A DNA stretch of 64,000 nt, from NCBI RefSeq assembly GCF_032337115.1, contig NZ_JAVXZY010000009.1:62001-126000 (forward strand). Reading direction: 5' to 3'. This DNA comes from Roseateles_C aquae. GTDB taxonomy: Bacteria; Pseudomonadota; Gammaproteobacteria; Burkholderiales; Burkholderiaceae_C. Numbering within the stretch: position 1 is the stretch's first letter; each line of letters opens with the position of its first letter. This document shows, one piece after another, positions 17,077 through 24,533 of this stretch. The notes beneath the pieces were generated by a model that saw only the letters and a list, made by a program, of their open reading frames with translations, searched no databases and was not told the DNA's origin. The position numbers were made by a program, and so were the translations under genes.

Positions 17077-17955
17077 ATGCACCCCACACCTTGCCGCGAA
17101 GTCCGCGCCAGCGCCCCACCGCTAAGCCCCAGTCTCCAGGCCCTGCTCAAAGACAGCCACTGGATGCGCAACACCGTTGGCGAGGCGGGAGCCGAGGTCT
17201 ACCGAATCCGGCAGGCCGACGGGCGCGAGTGCTACCTGAAGTACAGCAGCGGCGACGAGGACGTTGCCACTGCGCTGTTCGAAGAGGCGGCGCGAATGGG
17301 CTGGCTCAGACGGCATGCCGCGCCACTGCGACCCGTGCTTCCTGCTCTTCAGCACTTTGAACAGACCTCTGCCACGCAGGCATGGCTGCTGAGCACGGCG
17401 ATGCCGGGGCGAACAGCCTATCAATGGCTTGAAGACGAGCTTAGCGCGGAGCAGCAGCGAACGCTGGTGCAATCGATCGCCCAGCAGTTGAGGGTCTTGC
17501 ACCAGCTCCCTGCGCTAGCGTGCCCGTTCAATGCCGGTGCGGATCTGCGGCTGGCCTTGGCAGGACAGCGACTGGCGGCGGGTCTGGTTGATGCAGAGGA
17601 CTTTGATGAGGCTCGCGAAGGCTGGACGCCTGAAGACGTCTGGCAGCGCCTTCAGGCACTGCGCCCCACACTCCTGAGCCCTGAAGGGTGTGAGCACGCC
17701 GATGAGGGTCTGGTCTTGACCCATGGCGACTATTCGCTCGACAACCTGCTGCTGGATGAGCAGGGGCACATCACCGGCCTGATCGATCTGGGACGACTGG
17801 GTCTGGCCGACCGTTATCAAGACCTGGCCATCCTCTGGAACTGCCTGGCCGAGTTTGGGCCCGGCTTGCAAGAGCTGATGTGGGCGAGCTATGGCATCGC
17901 ATCGCCAGACTCGGCGCGGCTGGAGTTCCACCTCTGTCTCGACGAAATGTTCTGA
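17077..17955 (+). CDS. APH(3')-like aminoglycoside phosphotransferase
   Basis: 292-aa kinase-fold protein. It has the nucleotide Lys region (CYLKYSS), the Brenner motif THGDYSLDN with His216, and IDLGRLGLADRYQDLAI, the metal-binding and specificity region that is diagnostic of the APH(3') group. The start ATG 17077 is preferred; ATG 17035 in the same frame would add 14 residues. APH(3') enzymes phosphorylate kanamycin and neomycin. Whether this divergent homologue confers resistance is unknown. It sits between tRNA-Ser and a decayed racemase gene, a plausible acquired patch, but there is no mobility gene. Confidence 0.8.
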   Translation: MHPTPCREVRASAPPLSPSLQALLKDSHWMRNTVGEAGAEVYRIRQADGRECYLKYSSGDEDVATALFEEAARMGWLRRHAAPLRPVLPALQHFEQTSATQAWLLSTAMPGRTAYQWLEDELSAEQQRTLVQSIAQQLRVLHQLPALACPFNAGADLRLALAGQRLAAGLVDAEDFDEAREGWTPEDVWQRLQALRPTLLSPEGCEHADEGLVLTHGDYSLDNLLLDEQGHITGLIDLGRLGLADRYQDLAILWNCLAEFGPGLQELMWASYGIASPDSARLEFHLCLDEMF

Positions 17956-18039
17956 TGACTGCATCACGCTGCTGAGCCCGACTGCGGCTCGTCGAGATCA
18001 GACCCGCCAGGCTGGACAGAAGACGCTGCCATAGCGTCT

Positions 18040-18819
18040 GTGGTGACACCCACGGCCAGGCCCGAAAGCTACCCGGCTCCCAATGTGTCCCAGCCGAACC
18101 CCAGGCCTGAGCACCCCAGGCCTGAGCACCCCCAGATCGCGCACCACATCGGCATCGTCACTTGCGCCGCTGAAGGAGCGGCACTGCGCTACCGGACTTT
18201 TTGCAGCGATGCAGCGGCCTTGATGGGGGCAGGTGCGCATCCGGCGCTGTCGCTGCATTCGCTGTCGCTGGTCGACTAGCTGTGCTGTCTGGACGACGAT
18301 GACCTGCCTGGGATGGCGGCGCTGATGCTCGGCTCGGCACACCAGCCGGCCAGCGCGCCGCCGAGCTTCTGACTTGCCCGGACAATACCATCCACCAGGT
18401 GCTGCCCTGGGTGCCGCCGCATTCGTCGCGGCCCTGCTTGCACATCGCCAAGGTTGTGGCCGCCAAAGCGCAAGCACGTGGAACGCAACGCCTGGGTCTG
18501 ACGGACACTCGCTGGCCGGTGCAAAGCGAGGTCTACCCTGCCGCGCTCGCTTCCCGCGGCATCGGGTGGCAGCGCCCCGAAGACCAGGAGCGCGGTGATC
18601 ATGAGCGAACTGGTGATGGGCAGATCCACGATGCCTCCATCAGGCGTTTCCAGCAACAGATCAAACGTCTCAAGCTGGCCGGCTGCGACGCCGTGGTGCA
18701 GGGCTGTACCGAGATCCCGCTGATCATCGGTGACCAGAATGCAGCCCTGCCCATGCTGGACTCGCCCCCCCTTACTCGCAAGAGCGGCGCTGCGCACTGC
18801 ACTGCAGGCGCCGGCCTGA
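18040..18819 (+). pseudogene. Decayed aspartate/glutamate racemase
   Basis: Translations from different frames line up into one Asp/Glu racemase. Frame 1 gives HIGIVTCAAEGAALRYRTFC and HPALSLHSLSLVD, then a TAG at 18277-18279, then LDDDDLPGMAALML. After about 18365 the match shifts to another frame (LLTCPDNTIHQ, LHIAKVVAAKA, TRWPVQSEVYP). It slips again near 18590-18630 (VIMSELVMGRS), returns for LAGCDAVVQGCTEIPLIIGD with its catalytic Cys, and shifts once more near 18770 for LARAALRTALQAPA and a TGA at 18817-18819. At least one stop and about four frameshifts make it non-functional. A 15-bp tandem duplication lies at 18103-18132. Confidence 0.85.
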
Positions 18820-18826
18820 GCAGCGC

Positions 18827-19726
18827 TCAGGTGCGTAACGCTGCCCCTGCGGCTTCCAACACCTCACCCGTCAGCGCCCCCAGCAATCCCGCCGCCAGCC
18901 GAGCGGTCTGCCAAAACAGCGGCACATCGAGCGGCGTATCCGGCACGAGCTCGACCAGCATGCCAGCGGCAAGCTCATCGGCGATCAGCGCCTCCGGGTG
19001 CAGCCCCCAGCCCATGCCGGCCACAGCGGCGGTGACGAAGGCCTGTGAGGACGGCAGGCGGTGGCGCGGCAGCTCGACATGGCGGTGGCAGAGCCGGCGT
19101 GCCCAGCGGGCCTGAAGCTCGTCCTTGCTGTTGAACACCAGGCTGGGCGCGCGGGCCAGGCTGCCGGCACCCACGCCAGCCGAAAAATAGCGACTGATGA
19201 AGTCCGGGCTGGCGGCGGCACGGTAGCGCATCGCGCCCAGCGGGCGGCTGTTGCAGCCGGCCACCGCGCGCGGCTGGCTGCTCACCGCCGCCAGCACCTG
19301 ACCGCTGCGCAGCCATTCCTCGGTATGGTCCTGATCGTCGATGGCCACATCCATCAGCACCGGATGGCTGGCGGCAAAGCGGGCCAGCGGCGCGGCGGCC
19401 CAGGTGGCCAGGCTGTCGGCATTGACGGCCACGGCCAGCGGCAGGCGCGCCGGCGCCTTGGCCGCCAGGCCCGGCGCGGCCAGCTGCAGTTGCTGCTCCA
19501 TCAGCCGGACCTGGTCGACATGCTGACTCAGGCGTCGACCGGTTTCGGTGGCCACACAGGGCTGGGCACGCACCACCAGCGCGCAGCCGACCCGTTCCTC
19601 GAGCGCGCGGATGCGCTGCGACACCGCCGAGGGCGTGACGTGCAGCGCCTGCGCGGCGCGCTCGAAGCTGCCTTCGCGCAGCACCGTGGCCAGCGCGTCG
19701 AGCGCGGCATAGTCGAGCATGGCCAT
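18827..19726 (-). CDS. argP: LysR-type regulator ArgP (IciA)
   Basis: 299-aa LysR-type protein with a winged helix in the first 60 residues (SFERAAQALHVTPSAVSQRIRALEE) and an ArgP-type effector domain (VAVNADSLATW, GMGWGLHPEALI). ArgP senses lysine and arginine and activates the exporter argO. It is divergent from argO here with a 73-bp shared promoter region, which strongly supports the name. Met3 (MLDYAALD) is an alternative start. Confidence 0.92.
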   Translation of the reverse strand: MAMLDYAALDALATVLREGSFERAAQALHVTPSAVSQRIRALEERVGCALVVRAQPCVATETGRRLSQHVDQVRLMEQQLQLAAPGLAAKAPARLPLAVAVNADSLATWAAAPLARFAASHPVLMDVAIDDQDHTEEWLRSGQVLAAVSSQPRAVAGCNSRPLGAMRYRAAASPDFISRYFSAGVGAGSLARAPSLVFNSKDELQARWARRLCHRHVELPRHRLPSSQAFVTAAVAGMGWGLHPEALIADELAAGMLVELVPDTPLDVPLFWQTARLAAGLLGALTGEVLEAAGAALRT

Positions 19727-19739
19727 TGATTCAGTTTCG

Positions 19740-19763
19740 CTAAAGCTGGGTTAGATGCTTTAG
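19740..19763. promoter_or_regulatory. ArgP operator candidate between argP and argO
   Basis: A perfect inverted repeat, CTAAAGC (19740-19746) and GCTTTAG (19757-19763) with a 10-bp spacer, lies in the 73-bp gap between argP and argO. Position and dyad form match LysR-type regulator sites. Confidence 0.6.
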
Positions 19764-19799
19764 TTTGTCTTCACCCACTGCAACTGGCAAGCTGCGCCC

Positions 19800-20444
19800 A
19801 TGGTGAATCTGTTTTCTTCGGGTGCTGCGGCCGCGTTGGGCCAGGGCCTGGCGCTGGGGCTGGGTCTGATCGTTGCCATCGGCGCGCAGAACGCCTTCGT
19901 GCTCAGGCAGGGCCTGCGCCGCGAGCATGTCGGCAGCGTGGTGTTGTTCTGCCTGCTGGCCGATGCGCTGTTGATCGCTGCCGGCGTGCTGGGCATGGCA
20001 CAGGCGCTGGGCGAGCGGCCGCTGCTGGCCCGCTTGATGGCCGGCGCCGGTGGCCTGTTTCTGGCCGCCTATGCCTGGCAGGCGCTGCAGCGCGCGCGCC
20101 AGAGCAGCGCACTGCGCGCCGAGCAGCAGGGCGACGGCCTGTCGCGCCGCGCGGCGCTGGCCCAGGCCGCCGCGTTCACGCTGCTCAATCCGCATGTCTA
20201 TCTGGACACCGTGCTGCTGGTCGGGGGCATCGGCGCGCAGCAGCCGCCCGGCCTGCGCGGCTGCTTCATTGCCGGCGCCGCCCTGGCCAGCACGCTGTGG
20301 TTCGGCGCGCTGGGCTACGGAGCCCGCTGGCTGAGCCCGCTGTTCGCGCGGCCACGGGCCTGGCAGCTGCTGGATGGATTGATCGCCGCAACGATGGCGC
20401 TGCTGGCCGCCTTGCTGCTGCGCCAGGCCTGGCTGGGGCGCTGA
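19800..20444 (+). CDS. argO: LysE/ArgO-family amino acid exporter
   Basis: 214-aa inner-membrane exporter of arginine or lysine with about six hydrophobic segments. The LysE-family start GLGLIVAIGAQNAFVLRQGL and the loop TLLNPHVYLDTVLLVGGIG are present. The start is ATG 19800, directly followed by a GTG. Pairing with argP supports basic amino acid export, and canavanine detoxification is known for ArgO. No strong ribosome site is visible. Confidence 0.92.
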   Translation: MVNLFSSGAAAALGQGLALGLGLIVAIGAQNAFVLRQGLRREHVGSVVLFCLLADALLIAAGVLGMAQALGERPLLARLMAGAGGLFLAAYAWQALQRARQSSALRAEQQGDGLSRRAALAQAAAFTLLNPHVYLDTVLLVGGIGAQQPPGLRGCFIAGAALASTLWFGALGYGARWLSPLFARPRAWQLLDGLIAATMALLAALLLRQAWLGR

Positions 20445-20522
20445 CAAGGGCCCCACCGGGCACAAGCGGCAAGCCATTACCATGCGCCACCGGCCCGACC
20501 GCAACGGGCAAGCAGGCTGCCA

Positions 20523-21131
20523 ATGACAAGTGCTCTCGCCCACCATCTCCTCACCCAGGCCTACCAGAACGGCTGGGCCAATCACCGGCTGCTGAAGGCC
20601 TGCGCCCGGCTGAGTCAGGCCGAGTTCGAGGCCGTGCGCTGCAGCTTCTTCCCCAGCATCAAGGCCACGCTGAATCACACGCTGACGGTGGACTGGTTCT
20701 ATCTGGAGGCGCTGGAACGCGAGCTGCGCGGCGACGTGCCTGACCCAGACTGCTACCGCTTCTTCGCCGTCGAGCAGCCCTTTGCCGATGCCGCCAGCCT
20801 CTGGGCCGCGCAAGCCGAGGCCGACCGGCGGCTGATCGCCTACTGCCGCGCACTGCACGAGGCCGATGACGATGCCGCCCTGCAGCGGCCGGTGCGCATC
20901 GAGCGGCCGGGCCGCACTCAGCGCGACACGCGGCTGCGCCTGCTCTCGCATCTGTTCGAACACCAGCTGCACCACCGCGGCCAGGTGCATGCGATGCTGG
21001 CCGACAGCAGCGTCAAGCCGCCCCAGCTCGACGAGTTCTTCTGCGCCGGCGAGGCCCATCTGCGCGCCGCTGACTTTGCCGAACTGGGCTGGACCGAAGC
21101 ACTGATCTGGGGCGCCGACACGGCATCCTGA
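20523..21131 (+). CDS. DinB-family metal-binding four-helix protein
   Basis: 202-aa DinB/YfiT-like protein. Histidines that normally bind a divalent metal are seen in LNHTLTVDWFYLE (about 54) and HLFEHQLHHRGQVHAML (about 144-160). Family members include thiol-dependent enzymes and many of unknown role. It lies 78 bp after argO and may be co-transcribed. The substrate is unknown. Confidence 0.82.
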   Translation: MTSALAHHLLTQAYQNGWANHRLLKACARLSQAEFEAVRCSFFPSIKATLNHTLTVDWFYLEALERELRGDVPDPDCYRFFAVEQPFADAASLWAAQAEADRRLIAYCRALHEADDDAALQRPVRIERPGRTQRDTRLRLLSHLFEHQLHHRGQVHAMLADSSVKPPQLDEFFCAGEAHLRAADFAELGWTEALIWGADTAS

Positions 21132-21374
21132 AGCGCGCAGCACGCTCACTGCGCCGCCGCGCGGCGGCAGCCGTCGTGCCCGTTTTGACCACTGTTCATC
21201 GAGGCTGGCGACGCCTTGCTGAGTATTGCCCCCTCGAGCGACCACAAGGGCCGGCGAAATTCCGCGGCATCCGTGACATAAAACCGTAACAAGACCCAGC
21301 CACCCGCATCAAGGGGGCAGCGCCGCGGCACCAGGCTTCAGACAATTGAGGCCTGGTTCTTGTGGGAGTCCGAC

Positions 21375-22184
21375 ATGCTGAGCAGCCGCCGTCTGGGCGC
21401 ATTCTTTTCCGGAGTGCTGCTCTATTGCTGTGCGATGCTCCTGAGCAATCCGCTGGCGCTGACGCCGCTGCCGTATCAGTGGCTGCGTGTCGCCGGCATG
21501 CCCGACAGCCTGCCCGGCCAGGTCTGGCGCGCCGCCGTTTTCGCGCTGCCGATTTTTCTGGGCGCCTGCGCCTGGACCTACCTGAGCCTCAAGAGCCGCC
21601 ACCGGGCCCGCCAAGCGGCCGCGCGCTGGCTGTTCGGCGGCATCGCGCTGGCCTGGTTTGGCTGGCTGGTCTATGGCGTCGTCGAGATGAACATGCGCAC
21701 GCAAGCCCATCGCGGCGGTGCCGCCGCCCTGCTCCTGACCAGCAAGCTGCCTCCGTTCTGGGGCCTGCAGAACACGCTGGCCGTGATTGGCGGCGCCTTG
21801 CTGGCGCTGCTGCTCATGCCCAAGTCCACGCACAGCGGCAGCGGCAGCCGCAAGGCCTACCGTTCCGGCCACTCCAGCTTTGGCGCCGGCCACAGCGGTT
21901 TTGCCGACACCCAGATCGGTCGCAGCTCGGAGGGCAAGCCGAGCGGCAGCCGCGGCGGCAAATCCTCCTCGCGCTCGCGGCGGCGTTCGTCCGCATCCGG
22001 CAGTCGCGCCCCGCAAGCCACGGCGCCGGCATCGGCATCGGCATCGGCATCGGCATCGGCATCGGCATCGGCATCGGCATCGGCATCGGCATCCGCATCC
22101 GCATCGGCGCCGAGCGCCGAGGCGCCGCCCAGCGCCCTGATCGAGTTGCAGCCCGGCGCGGCGGCCGGCCCTGCGGCCGTCTGA
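21375..22184 (+). CDS. Membrane protein with Ser-rich tail and Ala-Ser repeat
   Basis: 269 aa from ATG 21375, with GGGAG seven bases upstream. Four hydrophobic segments lie in the first 150 residues (LGAFFSGVLLYCCAMLL, AAVFALPIFLGACAWTYL, WLFGGIALAWFGWLVYGVV, NTLAVIGGALLALLLM). The rest is low complexity: Gly/Ser/Arg-rich, then about 13 consecutive Ala-Ser pairs encoded by a GGCATC hexamer run, then a short Pro/Ala tail. I do not recognise a family. The tail is probably disordered and cytoplasmic or periplasmic depending on topology. The 243 bp upstream contain no gene. Confidence 0.65.
   Translation: MLSSRRLGAFFSGVLLYCCAMLLSNPLALTPLPYQWLRVAGMPDSLPGQVWRAAVFALPIFLGACAWTYLSLKSRHRARQAAARWLFGGIALAWFGWLVYGVVEMNMRTQAHRGGAAALLLTSKLPPFWGLQNTLAVIGGALLALLLMPKSTHSGSGSRKAYRSGHSSFGAGHSGFADTQIGRSSEGKPSGSRGGKSSSRSRRRSSASGSRAPQATAPASASASASASASASASASASASASASAPSAEAPPSALIELQPGAAAGPAAV
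22028..22105 (+). repeat. GGCATC hexanucleotide repeat, 11 perfect plus 2 variant copies
   Basis: GGCATC is repeated eleven times at 22028-22093, followed by two CGCATC copies to 22105. It lies inside the preceding gene and encodes alternating Ala and Ser. Slippage would change length by two residues per unit without breaking the frame. Confidence 0.97.
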
Positions 22185-22211
22185 ACCGCGGCGCAGCCGA
22201 AGCGGCTTGGC

Positions 22212-22865
22212 TCAGGCCGCACTGAGCAGCATGCCGCGCTGCTCGATGAAGCTGACCACCTGATCCAGCCCGGCCAGCGTCTTCAGATTCGTCATCACAA
22301 AGGGCTTGCTGCCGCGCATGCGCCGGGTGTCGCCCTCCATCACCGCCAGATCGGCGCCCACATGCGGCGCCAGATCGGTCTTGTTGATGACGAAGAGATC
22401 GCTCTTGGTGATGCCAGGGCCGCCCTTGCGCGGAATCTTCTCGCCGGCCGCCACGTCGATCACGTAGATCGTCAGGTCCGACAACTCCGGGCTGAAGGTG
22501 GCCGCCAGGTTGTCGCCGCCGGATTCGATGAAGATCACATCGGCATCGGGGAATTCGCCCAGCATGCGGTCGATGGCTTCCAGATTGATCGAGGCATCCT
22601 CGCGGATCGCCGTGTGCGGGCAGCCGCCCGTCTCCACCCCCATGATGCGTTCCGGCGGCAAGGCGCCGCTGATGGTCAGCAGGCGCTGGTCTTCCTTGGT
22701 GTAGATGTCGTTGGTGATGGCCACCAGGTCCCAGCGCTCACGCATGGCCTTGCACAACATCTCCAGCAGCGTCGTCTTGCCCGAGCCAACCGGCCCGCCG
22801 ATGCCGACGCGCAGCGGTGGCAGCTTTTTGCTGCGACGAGGGATGTGGTGCAGTGGGCTGGACAT
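22212..22865 (-). CDS. ureG: Urease accessory GTPase UreG
   Basis: SIMIBI-class GTPase that drives nickel insertion into urease with UreD, UreF and UreE. The 217-aa protein shows the P-loop GGPVGSGKTT (23-32), the invariant nickel motif GGCPHTAIRED, ESGGDNLAATFSPELSD and the NKTD guanine motif. It is the last gene of the ure run and is separated from ureF by 218 bp that carry a repeat element. Confidence 0.97.
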   Translation of the reverse strand: MSSPLHHIPRRSKKLPPLRVGIGGPVGSGKTTLLEMLCKAMRERWDLVAITNDIYTKEDQRLLTISGALPPERIMGVETGGCPHTAIREDASINLEAIDRMLGEFPDADVIFIESGGDNLAATFSPELSDLTIYVIDVAAGEKIPRKGGPGITKSDLFVINKTDLAPHVGADLAVMEGDTRRMRGSKPFVMTNLKTLAGLDQVVSFIEQRGMLLSAA

Positions 22866-22948
22866 GATGGATGGCTTTCAAAACAGGAACTACAAAAACA
22901 AAGGCTCTCTTGTCGTGACGTGGTGTACCCCAAAAACACCCCCGAATA

Positions 22949-23036
22949 CACCACAGAGTCACAGAGACACGGAGGGAAGAGCGTCAACTCCTCGCTACCT
23001 CTGTGTTGTCCTCTGTGACTCAGTGACTCTGTGGTT
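22949..23036. repeat. Single copy of the CACAGAG palindromic repeat
   Basis: This segment begins CACCACAGAGTCACAGAG and ends CTCTGTGACTCAGTGACTCTG. It matches the outer arms of the array at 42400-43155 and folds on itself the same way. The middle (about 30 bp) differs. It lies between ureF and ureG inside the ure transcript. Confidence 0.85.
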
Positions 23037-23083
23037 TGTTCTGGATGACCAACACTTAAGGAGCAAAGCGCCAAAACAAAAGC

Positions 23084-23797
23084 TCAGGAGCGGAACAGGC
23101 GCGAATACTGCTGCTCGTGGCGGGCAGACAAGATGGCCAGCATCGGCGCGAAGGCCTGGCGCTCGTCGTCCAGCAGGCTCAGCGCATGAGTCACCGCCGC
23201 AGGAATTTCGGCCGCCAGCCGGGCCAGCACGCGCTGGCCGGCGCTCTGGCCCAGCGGCACCGCCTTGATGGCGGCCTGCACCATGTTCTCGGCCCAGCCA
23301 AAAGCGTAGGCCAGCAAGGCGTCTTCGCGGGCGGCAGCGCTGGCGGCCAGGCCGAGCGCCATCAGCAGCGGATAGCTGGGTGTGGGCCAGCTGCGCGCCA
23401 GCGCCAGTTGCCGGGCCGATGGCGTGTCGTGCTTGCCGAGCCAGTCCAGCAGCGAGCGGCCCATCTGCTCGCATTGCAGGCGCAGCTCGGCCGTCTCGCG
23501 GGTCTGCAGCACCCAGTCGTTCAAGGCCTGCAGGCGGGCTGCGGCATTGGCGTCGTCAGCATCGTCGGCATTGCTGGCCAAGGCGCGCCAGGCCGGCAAG
23601 GCCTGCGCGGCCACCGCCAGATCACCGCGCGCCTGGCTCAGCAGCAACTGCTGCGAGAGCCAATCGGCGGCGCTGTCGGCATCGTGCACCAGGCCGTGAT
23701 CGACTGCGGCTTCCAGCCCCTCCGAGTAGGAAAAGCCGCCAATCGGCAGGGCCGGCGAGGCCAGCCAGATCAGCTGCAGCAGCGCGGCCCGGCTCAT
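23084..23797 (-). CDS. ureF: Urease accessory protein UreF
   Basis: 237-aa all-helical UreF, which bridges UreG and the UreD-urease complex and acts as a fidelity factor. The N-terminus LLQLIWLASPALPIGGFSYSEGLE, the central helices and SHALSLLDD-type end are typical. The start directly abuts the ureE stop (TGA at 23798-23800), so translation is coupled. About 13 alternating Asp, Ala and Asn residues (SNADDADDANAAA) form an insertion that may be strain-specific. Confidence 0.95.
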   Translation of the reverse strand: MSRAALLQLIWLASPALPIGGFSYSEGLEAAVDHGLVHDADSAADWLSQQLLLSQARGDLAVAAQALPAWRALASNADDADDANAAARLQALNDWVLQTRETAELRLQCEQMGRSLLDWLGKHDTPSARQLALARSWPTPSYPLLMALGLAASAAAREDALLAYAFGWAENMVQAAIKAVPLGQSAGQRVLARLAAEIPAAVTHALSLLDDERQAFAPMLAILSARHEQQYSRLFRS

Positions 23798-24529
23798 TCA
23801 GTCGTGCTTGTGTCCGCCATGGCCGTGGTGGCCATGATCGTGCCCGTGATCGTGCGAACAATCAGGGCCGTGAACATGGGCGGCCGGTGCCGCGGCGACG
23901 ACGGCAATACCCAGCGGCTTGCCGGCGGGCTTGGCCGGTGCATGGACGTGGTCAGGCGCGTGGTCATGCGCGTGCTCATGTGCATGGCCGTGTGCATGGC
24001 CGTGTGCATGATCGTGCGCAGGCCCATGATCATGCACGCAGCCCGGCCCGTGGACATGAGGCGTGGCGGCAGGCGTCGCCGCATAGGCGCCACCCTCGGG
24101 GTCGAAGCCTTCGCTGACCTCGGCCACATCCAGATGCATGGCGCGCAACATCTCGGCCAGCACATGGTCGGGTTCGATCTTCAGATGATCGGGCTGCAAG
24201 GCCACCGGCACATGGCGGTTGCCCAGGTGGTAGGCGGCGCGCATCAAATCAAAGGGCGAGCCATGGCTGGCGCAGGCCGTGATGCGCAGCAGCGGCTGCG
24301 GCGCGGCGATCACGCGCAGCAGTGAGCCGTCTTCGGCCACCAGCACATCGCCGCCACGCACCAGCGTGCCGGGTGCGAGGAAGACGCCGAGTTCACGGCC
24401 GCTGGAATCCTGGGCCTGGAATCGGCTTTTCTGCCGGGTGTCCCAGTCCAGCTCGATGCTGGCGGCACGCTTGAGCAGCACGGGGGCCAGTCCTTGCCCC
24501 TGGGGAATCAGTTTGGAAACGGTGAGCAT
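23798..24529 (-). CDS. ureE: Urease nickel metallochaperone UreE with long His-rich tail
   Basis: Delivers nickel to the urease activation complex. The 243-aa protein begins at MLTVSKL (ATG 24527-24529); longer frames overlap ureC. The N-terminal UreE domain includes LDWDTRQKSRF, the metal-binding C domain has YHLGNRHVPVALQ, and residues after about 160 contain roughly 27 His in two clusters with two Cys (GPGCVHDHG, GPDCSHDHG). That tail is much longer than in typical UreE of about 150-160 aa and suggests nickel storage. It starts 4 bp past the ureC stop. Confidence 0.95.
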   Translation of the reverse strand: MLTVSKLIPQGQGLAPVLLKRAASIELDWDTRQKSRFQAQDSSGRELGVFLAPGTLVRGGDVLVAEDGSLLRVIAAPQPLLRITACASHGSPFDLMRAAYHLGNRHVPVALQPDHLKIEPDHVLAEMLRAMHLDVAEVSEGFDPEGGAYAATPAATPHVHGPGCVHDHGPAHDHAHGHAHGHAHEHAHDHAPDHVHAPAKPAGKPLGIAVVAAAPAAHVHGPDCSHDHGHDHGHHGHGGHKHD

Positions 24530-24533
24530 CGGT

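Noticed and set aside
16702..18819. Integrated phage or genomic island at tRNA-Ser
   Set aside because: No integrase, phage gene or repeated tRNA end was found; kept only as a weak possibility.
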